Positions 58,318-64,000 of a stretch of DNA of 64,000 nucleotides are shown here, in pieces. Below the pieces are notes generated by a model. That model was not told where the DNA came from. It did not search any database and worked only from the letters and a program-made list of their open reading frames with translations. The translations under genes and the position numbers were made by a program. This DNA is from Rhodopirellula bahusiensis (GTDB lineage: Bacteria > Planctomycetota > Planctomycetia > Pirellulales > Pirellulaceae), in contig NZ_NIZW01000020.1 of assembly GCF_002727185.1 (NCBI RefSeq), forward strand, positions 62,001 to 126,000. The letters are read 5' to 3'. The number at the start of each line of letters is the position of its first letter. Position 1 is the first letter of the stretch.

Positions 58318-58998
58318 TCAACCGTCAGCGGGTGTCTGCCCCAAAATCACGTCGAACTGGCAGGCGAGTTCACCGATTTTTGATTCCTTCAGCGGCTTGA
58401 AATCAGCCACCAACAACTTGCGTTTGGCAGGATCCGTCACGCGGCGAAATACGCCATCACGCTGGTTCCCCTCGTGACCACGAATCAACAACTGTGTCGT
58501 GAGCAAATCCTTGTCACCTTGTTTGACCTTGATGTGAATGTGAGGGGCGGGTCGACCTGGGTAGGGCACTGGCTTGATCGTTCGAAAGCGATACCCACCG
58601 TCGCTAGCAGTTTCAAAGCGACCAAAGCCCTGAAAGTTCTTGTCTTGCTGCTCTTTCTTTCCATCACTGTCACGCGAGTGCAAATAAACCGCGTTGGCAT
58701 CGCACTGCCAAATCTCGATCGTTGCATTGCGCACTGGTGAGCCCGCCGCCGTCAGCACTCGTCCGGTCAAATGAGTCACATCGCCAACCGCGGGAGTCGT
58801 GTTGTCACCGATCACGATCAAATCATTGTCTTGATCCAGCGGCATGCGATCGGGATAGAAAGGCCCTTCAGTCAACGACGGCGTCGGCTTCAACAGTTCT
58901 TCCGCGAACAAACCGGGCGTCGTCCACATCGCAGCACCGCCAATCGCCATGGCGGATCGACTTGCGAACCATCGTCGTGACATCGTCTTCGTTTTCAT
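58318..58998 (-). CDS. Intradiol ring-cleavage dioxygenase-like protein, Tat-exported
   Basis: 226 residues from ATG at 58998. MSRRWFASRSAMAIGG is a twin-arginine signal (SRRWFA, then a hydrophobic stretch). The mature domain has LTEGPFYP, VTHLTGRVLTAAGSPVRNATIEIWQCDANAVYLH and the iron-binding segment YPGRPAPHIHIKV, providing one Tyr and two His; the other Tyr is likely in the KPVPYPG region or upstream. This is the protocatechuate 3,4-dioxygenase/TTHB fold. Exported members are common in planctomycetes and their substrate is not established. Confidence 0.87.
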   Translation of the reverse strand: MKTKTMSRRWFASRSAMAIGGAAMWTTPGLFAEELLKPTPSLTEGPFYPDRMPLDQDNDLIVIGDNTTPAVGDVTHLTGRVLTAAGSPVRNATIEIWQCDANAVYLHSRDSDGKKEQQDKNFQGFGRFETASDGGYRFRTIKPVPYPGRPAPHIHIKVKQGDKDLLTTQLLIRGHEGNQRDGVFRRVTDPAKRKLLVADFKPLKESKIGELACQFDVILGQTPADG

Positions 58999-59267
58999 CA
59001 GATTCACCTGAACGGGCTTCGAACAACACAGAAACTGCCTGATCCGACATTGTAACGCTTCTCTCGCTCGCACCGCAGATTGTTCCCCAGACCCCCGTCC
59101 GGGGAGCACCCGCGATCCATTTTCGCGGTTTGTAGCGATCGCACCGCCCAAACAACCTTCCCCGGTCATGTCGTTCGCCCAACCAAGAAAAAGCATTTGG
59201 AGGCCCTGATTTTGTCACCTAGATGTTGTTGTGATTCTGGGGCCACTCTTCCATTCGGGCAAACAAC

Positions 59268-60755
59268 ATGACCAACGAACGTCCATCGACCGAGCGCAAA
59301 GCACTTCAAATCAACTTGGACCCGCGACGCTACGGTTCTTTCGCCGAAATCGGTGCTGGACAAGAAGTCGTCCGCTGGTTCTTTCGCGTCGGCGCCGCTG
59401 CGGGCACAATCGCCAAGAGCATGTCCGCCTACGACATGGCGGTGAGCGACGCGATCTATGGCGAATGCCAACGATATGTTTGCCGGCAACGTCTGGAAGA
59501 CATGTTGACCCGAGAACACACCCTGAACATCGAACGGCTGAAAGAACAACGCGGCGATTCCACCGCATTCTTCGCGTTCGCCGATACCGTCTCGGCTCGA
59601 AACTACCACGGAACGAACGAGTGCCATGGCTGGATGGGCATCCGATTCCAAGCTCACCCGCGAGATGAAGACAGCCAAATCATCATCCACGTCCGAATGC
59701 TGGACAACAACAACGCGGCACAACAAGAAGCCCTCGGCATTGTCGGCGTCAATCTCTTGTATGGTGCGTTCTTCCTGAATCACGAACCCGATCAGTTGAT
59801 TGAGTCGCTGCTGGACAACCTCAGCACGCAGCGCATTGAAATCGACATGATCGAATTCTCAGGCATCGCGTTTCGTCATGTCGACAATCGCGTGATGAGC
59901 CTTCGCCTCGTGCAGCTCGGACTTAGTAAAGCGGCGATGTTCTCGGCCGACGGCGAAGTCCTGCAGCCCGCTGAAGTGCTTTACAAAAAGCCAATCTTGG
60001 TCGAACGAGGCAGCTTCCGTCCCGTCACTCACGTGAACTTGGACATGATCCAAGCTGCACAAAAAAGCTTCCGCAAAGAAGACGAGGTGGACTCCAATCA
60101 AGTCGTGGCGCTGGCGGAGATCACGATGCGTAATCTTCGTGCCAATGGCGAGATCGACTTGCAAGACTTCCTCGCTCGCGTCGACACGCTCGCCGCATGT
60201 GGCATGACGGTGCTGATCTCGGACTACTTCGAGTACTACCGTTTGGCGGCTTACCTTTCGCAATACACCAAAAAGAAAATTGCGATCACGATGGGTGCAG
60301 GCAGCCTGCATGAACTCTTCGAAGAGAAGTACTACACACAACTCGACGGCGGCATCCTCGAATCGTTCGGACGAATGTTCAAGAACGATTTGAAACTCTA
60401 TGTGTATCCGTTGATGGATCGCGATACGGGTGAATTGACCACGGTTGAGAATCTGGAGATCGCGCCGGAACTTCGAAAACTGTACGACTACTTGGTGGAC
60501 AAAGGCTGCATCGAACAACTGCACGCCTACAATCCGGAACACCTTTCGACGTTCTCACGAGAAGTGCTGAAGATGATTGAAGCAGGCGATGACGAATGGA
60601 AGAAACACGTTCCACCTGAAGTGGCAACCGTGATCCAAAAACGTGGCTTCTTCGGCTGCAAATCCTACGCTCCCGAGTCGAGGCTCGCGGCCATGGTTGC
60701 CGCCAACTCGTCCAGCTTTGGAAACATCCCGGCCCCGGTCGGGTTCCCTGTCTGA
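59268..60755 (+). CDS. Conserved protein of unknown function
   Basis: 495 residues. The opening LQINLDPRRYGSFAEIGAGQEVVRWFFRVG and a later GLGFGIFR-free but well-formed HGWMGIRFQ, YYRLAAYLS, TMGAGSLHELFEEKYY and LYVYPLMD segments look highly conserved, and I know similar proteins from Bacteroidetes whose database names disagree (some call it a TonB-dependent receptor, which the sequence does not support). There is no signal peptide or beta-barrel; it looks like a soluble cytoplasmic protein. No catalytic motif is obvious. Own terminator at 60798-60832. Confidence 0.8.
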   Translation: MTNERPSTERKALQINLDPRRYGSFAEIGAGQEVVRWFFRVGAAAGTIAKSMSAYDMAVSDAIYGECQRYVCRQRLEDMLTREHTLNIERLKEQRGDSTAFFAFADTVSARNYHGTNECHGWMGIRFQAHPRDEDSQIIIHVRMLDNNNAAQQEALGIVGVNLLYGAFFLNHEPDQLIESLLDNLSTQRIEIDMIEFSGIAFRHVDNRVMSLRLVQLGLSKAAMFSADGEVLQPAEVLYKKPILVERGSFRPVTHVNLDMIQAAQKSFRKEDEVDSNQVVALAEITMRNLRANGEIDLQDFLARVDTLAACGMTVLISDYFEYYRLAAYLSQYTKKKIAITMGAGSLHELFEEKYYTQLDGGILESFGRMFKNDLKLYVYPLMDRDTGELTTVENLEIAPELRKLYDYLVDKGCIEQLHAYNPEHLSTFSREVLKMIEAGDDEWKKHVPPEVATVIQKRGFFGCKSYAPESRLAAMVAANSSSFGNIPAPVGFPV

Positions 60756-61398
60756 CCCGATCTTGTCCGCTTCGTAGCGGACCACACTGAATCCATCGAC
60801 CACCGGCGAAATCACTTTTGCCGGTGGTTTTTCTATGCGCTGACACAGACACAAAAACCGTTCGGACGTCCATCCAAACGCGGGCCATTCGGTGAATCGA
60901 CGTTCGATTGACTCTGGCCATCCTCTGTCTCAGCGTGCAAAACATCCTCCACACCTAAGATCCTCAAGCATTGACACGGGCGACCACCCTCCTGGAAAAG
61001 GGGTGTGCAAGCACCCCTCTTCAGGCCAAAGCACAGCAGAATGGGATCTGATTTTCATGAAGGCACCGCAAACAAAGGCATCAACCGAGCGAAAACCGAC
61101 CTCAAAATTCACCGTCTTCCAGAACCGGTGTTGCATGAACCCAAAAAAAGTTCCGGATTCAACAACTCTCGTACGGCCGAAAAAGTCGCCTCAGCACGGT
61201 CACGAGGCCCCTGAGCTCAACCACGCTCAAACATCGCGTTAGCCACACAGTTACTTCACGGAACGTTAACAACCTCCGTCACCCTTTCTGTTTTAATCCC
61301 CGCGCTCGATTCCGGGGACTTGAAGATCTCAATTCTCCGAGGTCGCTCTCATCCTACCGCTCAATCATTCTTCCCCTTGAGAACTTCAGAACAACGTC
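60756..61398. other. Intergenic region before the DUF1559 gene
   Basis: About 643 bp. It has the terminator at 60798-60832 and a small GC hairpin at 60999-61018 (AGGGGTG/CACCCCT, no T-tract). A second hairpin CCCCG...CGGGG lies near 61299-61320 in the presumed leader of the DUF1559 gene. I see no gene here. Confidence 0.5.
60798..60834 (+). terminator. Rho-independent terminator
   Basis: CCACCGGC (60800-60807) pairs with GCCGGTGG (60820-60827) around a 12-base loop and is followed by TTTTTC. It ends the 495-residue protein gene, about 45 bp after its stop. Confidence 0.85.
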
Positions 61399-62493
61399 AT
61401 GAAAATCCAACATCCACACTCGTGTGATCGACGGACTGCCAAGCGATCTGGCTTCACCCTCGTCGAACTCTTGGTCGTGATCGCGATCATTGGTGTCCTG
61501 GTCGGTCTGCTTTTGCCAGCCGTCCAAGCCGCCCGTGAAGCCGCTCGTCGCATGCAGTGTCAAAACAACTTCAAACAGTTTGGCATCGCCCTACACAACC
61601 ACATGGCCGCATTCGGTTCGTTCCCGCCAGGCAACGTCAACTATGACGAAAACGGCAACCGCTTCAAAACCGGTGGCTGGCAGCATGGTCAGAACGAACT
61701 GGGATGGCACTGGTTGCCAATGTTGTTCCCTTACATGGAACAACCCGGTGTCTGGGAACTGATCACCCGCTGCGAAGACTCGGTCACGGGTCACACCATG
61801 AACCCTTGTGATCACTGCGAGTACTACGCTGAATTCGAACACATCGGTCGCGAACAACTGGGTTCATTCGTTGCCTGCCCCTCGGCGCCTCGCGTGACCA
61901 ACCAATTCTCAGACGGTGGCTACGGTTTGGAATCGCTGGCTAAGGGTTCTAACTACGCGGCCAACTGGGGATCCGGTGACATGCTGTCTTGGGAAAGCGA
62001 CCAAACCTCCGGTGCATTCGGCACTTACTACGTTCACCAAGACGTGATCATCAAAGACGGCATTGCTGGCGACCGCTTCCAAAACCGAAACGGCATGGGC
62101 AGCGAAGACTTCCTCGACGGCATGAGCAACACCATGGCAATGAGCGAAATCCTTAACCACAACTCAAGCACCGACATCCGTGGTACCTGGATGTCGCCTG
62201 CCATGGGTGCCACGATCTTCTCGGCTTTCACCAGCCCCAACAGCAAAGAGAAAGACGTGCTCGCCGCGTGCGACGAAACCATTCCAGAAGACAAGCTGAA
62301 CCCTTACTTGGCTTGCTTGGAACAACGCGACACCGCTGAAATCTGGGCCGCCGCTCGCAGTCACCACACCGGCGGAGTCAACATCCTGATGGCTGACAGC
62401 TCGGTTCGCTTTATCACCGATTCGGTGGACAAAGAGAACGTCTGGCATCCTTTGGCGACGGCGAAGAACAGCGAAGTCTTCGAAATGCCCTGA
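61399..62493 (+). CDS. DUF1559 prepilin-type protein
   Basis: 364 residues. Residues 17-40 form the type IV/II prepilin cleavage motif and helix: [20 protein letters not shown], cut before Phe. [22 protein letters not shown] is the typical start of DUF1559, and [22 protein letters not shown] near the end is the signature of its H-X9-DG C-terminal region. Planctomycetes encode dozens of such proteins, believed to be secreted pseudopilin-like surface proteins. Own leader hairpin upstream. Confidence 0.96.
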   Translation: MKIQHPHSCDRRTAKRSGFTLVELLVVIAIIGVLVGLLLPAVQAAREAARRMQCQNNFKQFGIALHNHMAAFGSFPPGNVNYDENGNRFKTGGWQHGQNELGWHWLPMLFPYMEQPGVWELITRCEDSVTGHTMNPCDHCEYYAEFEHIGREQLGSFVACPSAPRVTNQFSDGGYGLESLAKGSNYAANWGSGDMLSWESDQTSGAFGTYYVHQDVIIKDGIAGDRFQNRNGMGSEDFLDGMSNTMAMSEILNHNSSTDIRGTWMSPAMGATIFSAFTSPNSKEKDVLAACDETIPEDKLNPYLACLEQRDTAEIWAAARSHHTGGVNILMADSSVRFITDSVDKENVWHPLATAKNSEVFEMP

Positions 62494-62537
62494 TCAAACG
62501 GATGCATGAAGTTATTTCTTTGTGCTTGAACCAATCA

Positions 62538-62562
62538 CTCTCTCTCGCTCAGCGAGAGAGAG
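62538..62562. repeat. Perfect inverted repeat after the DUF1559 gene
   Basis: CTCTCTCTCGCT and AGCGAGAGAGAG form a perfect 12-bp stem around a single C, 45 bp after the DUF1559 stop. It may act as a 3'-end hairpin; there is no T-tract. Confidence 0.55.
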
Positions 62563-62722
62563 CTGCTTCGAAACGTTGTGGTCGACGCCACGAGTCCGTC
62601 TCCAGCACAATCCGGAGACACCCCAACGAGTCCAACTTGATCTGCCGCATGCCGGGACTCGTTGCCTCGCCCACAACCCCGAAGCCTTTCTCCCACACCT
62701 CTCTCCACCTCATCCAAACCAG

Positions 62723-63130
62723 ATGAACTTTCAAAACCCAATCAAATTGTTGCCCGTTTTTGCGTTGCTCACCGTCATTGGCTGCGGATCATCGGCTCCG
62801 CCCAAAGCGACCCTCGAGCAAAACGCCTTTGCGAGCGTTCTGGGACTTGGCGACATCGCTGGTGACCCCAACATGTTCCCTACCGCGTTCGTCGATGGAT
62901 CCGCTCCCGACAATCGCGAAGAATACGCTCAACGTGGCTATGAAATTGCGGGCGAAGCAGAAGTGAACGGCGACCAACTGACGGTCCCAGTCAAAATCTT
63001 CGGTGGCATCTTCGCAACCTCCACCGCGGACCGAACCAAGAAGGCATCGGAAGTCAGCACCACCACGCAAAATTGGGTGCTGCAACGTGTCGGTGAGGAA
63101 TGGAAAATCAAAGACGCTCCTTTGGGTTGA
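62723..63130 (+). CDS. Lipoprotein of unknown function
   Basis: 135 residues from ATG at 62723. A short signal ends with the lipobox TVIGC (Cys21). The mature domain, about 115 residues, has alternating strands and helices and ends with QNWVLQRVGEEWKIKDAPLG, resembling small NTF2-like or SnoaL-like folds without their active-site residues. No family assigned. It may be translated with the DUF1559 gene, which lies 229 bp upstream. An upstream ATG at 62522 gives a non-conserved tail. Confidence 0.6.
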   Translation: MNFQNPIKLLPVFALLTVIGCGSSAPPKATLEQNAFASVLGLGDIAGDPNMFPTAFVDGSAPDNREEYAQRGYEIAGEAEVNGDQLTVPVKIFGGIFATSTADRTKKASEVSTTTQNWVLQRVGEEWKIKDAPLG

Positions 63131-63150
63131 TCCCCTCTCAAGGACATTCC

Positions 63151-64000
63151 TTGTTTTCGAAGATCCTTTCTAGAAAGAGCCTCCAGTTCCTGGGGCTCTT
63201 GGTGTTTTTGGTCATCGGTGTTTGTGCGGCCAGTGTTGCACGTGACTTGATGCTGGCTGAACCTGCGCCATCATCCGCTTCGCAGCGAAGGCAACAACTT
63301 CGAGCCTCCGACCACTCAGTCACTCAAGCTGTGAATCGATGGAGTCAATTTGTCTCCTCGCAGTTCGCCGGTGATCAAGCCTGCCAGTCCTGCCATCCGG
63401 CCGAATACGAAGCCCACCAACGCTCGGGCCATTCCCGCACAGCGACACCGATGGCGGATTCCGAACTCGCCCAGCAACTGTTGCAACAAGGCGAGTACGA
63501 CGACTCGCTTCGCGACCAAACCTTTCGCTTTCAAAAGAAAGCAGGCCAATTTTTGGTCAGCACATCCGCGGGGCAGGGCAGGGCGGTTGCCAAACAAAAC
63601 TCTGTTCCATTAACGAACGAACCCAGTGTGTCGGTGGCGGTCAATTGGTTGCTCGGATCCGGCACGCACGCACAAACACCGCTCGCGATCCAAGCGGACG
63701 GCACTCGAGGCATCGAGATGCGTTGGTCATCGTTCCATGGTGACGGAAAGCTGAACGTCACTCCCGATCACGACGAATACGATTCCTTTCGCGCAGGCAC
63801 GCTTGAATGCTTTGGGCGTCCCATGGATGCGATGGATGTTCGTTCTTGCATTGGGTGTCACTCAACCGTGGTGCCACCTCCACCGCTTCCGCTGACATCT
63901 CAAACGATGATCGCGAATGTTGGTTGCGAACGCTGCCATGGGCCGCGAAAGAAACACGTGGTCCTCGCCGAACGTGGGTTGCCCGAACAAATCAAACCGA
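63151..64000 (+). CDS. Multihaem c-type cytochrome (partial)
   Basis: The window ends inside this gene; 283 codons are visible. It begins with a TTG (63151) placed six bases after AAGGA, directly before a hydrophobic signal (LQFLGLLVFLVIGVCAASVA). Three haem-binding CxxCH sites are visible: CQSCH, CIGCH and CERCH. Spacing of about 140 and 30 residues between them resembles the planctomycete 'cytochrome c family' proteins with TPR repeats further on. It is probably periplasmic and moves electrons. The lipoprotein gene ends 20 bp upstream, so they may be in one operon. Confidence 0.9.
   Translation, partial: MFSKILSRKSLQFLGLLVFLVIGVCAASVARDLMLAEPAPSSASQRRQQLRASDHSVTQAVNRWSQFVSSQFAGDQACQSCHPAEYEAHQRSGHSRTATPMADSELAQQLLQQGEYDDSLRDQTFRFQKKAGQFLVSTSAGQGRAVAKQNSVPLTNEPSVSVAVNWLLGSGTHAQTPLAIQADGTRGIEMRWSSFHGDGKLNVTPDHDEYDSFRAGTLECFGRPMDAMDVRSCIGCHSTVVPPPPLPLTSQTMIANVGCERCHGPRKKHVVLAERGLPEQIKP

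Noticed and set aside
61290-61330. tRNA T-arm-like sequence before the DUF1559 gene
   Set aside because: CTCGATTCCG resembles a T-loop, but no acceptor or anticodon stem can be built around it. No tRNA genes were found anywhere in the window.

Overview
The window looks like chromosomal DNA of a planctomycete, most likely Rhodopirellula or a close relative. The evidence is an exported sulfatase, a prepilin-type DUF1559 protein, a multihaem c-type cytochrome, exported alpha/beta-hydrolase and intradiol-dioxygenase genes, a PPi-type phosphofructokinase, many short secreted proteins without clear families, roughly 55% GC, loosely packed genes on both strands and palindromic intergenic repeats. 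I see no rRNA, tRNA, insertion sequence, prophage, integrase or CRISPR array; this is mostly core chromosome.

Layout. 0-9 kb: partial sulfatase, exported esterase, class V aminotransferase, acyltransferase-3, mutM, PPi-PFK, a DUF374 acyltransferase and an exported protein of unknown function. 9-12 kb: csrA with a long C-terminal extension, a sigma-54 response regulator and thiD. 12-18.5 kb: a zinc-ribbon membrane protein, then the glycine cleavage operon gcvT-gcvH-gcvPA-gcvPB followed by a lipoate/octanoate transferase that could lipoylate GcvH. 18.7-27 kb: M16 peptidase, Rieske protein, gltX and a TolC-type outer-membrane lipoprotein. 27-34 kb: PHP-domain protein, a small AP2-like protein, a GNAT acetyltransferase, a ParE-type toxin/antitoxin pair, the lactate-utilisation operon lutA-lutB-lutC, and a divergent 4Fe-4S protein. 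34-41 kb: fumC, GntP-family permease, rny and tilS. 41-47 kb: an ABC exporter whose permease is fused to a CPBP (CAAX-type) intramembrane protease, an AsmA-like protein and a family 2 glycosyltransferase. 47-48.2 kb: 1.1 kb without a clear gene but rich in RNA hairpins. 48-52.5 kb: mdh, a secreted protein, hisC-hisB and tsaE. 52.5-64 kb: small lipoprotein, secreted protein, nucleotide-carrier-like MFS protein, trkH-nfeD operon, Tat-type intradiol dioxygenase, a 495-residue conserved protein of unknown function, a DUF1559 pseudopilin, a lipoprotein and the start of a multihaem cytochrome.

How genes work together. The clearest teams are the glycine cleavage system with its lipoylation enzyme (start/stop overlap of 4 nt), LutABC for L-lactate oxidation (lutB and lutC also overlap by 4 nt), FumC plus Mdh of the TCA cycle, HisC-HisB (4-nt overlap), the NatA/NatB-like exporter pair (4-nt overlap), trkH-nfeD (4-nt gap) and the toxin/antitoxin pair (8-nt overlap).

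Most interesting non-coding signals. (1) A structured region upstream of mdh holds two strong plus-strand terminators and two further stable hairpins. (2) Two families of intergenic palindromes are present; in them, arms that differ between copies stay complementary. All four convergent gene pairs with gaps over 100 bp carry a palindrome.
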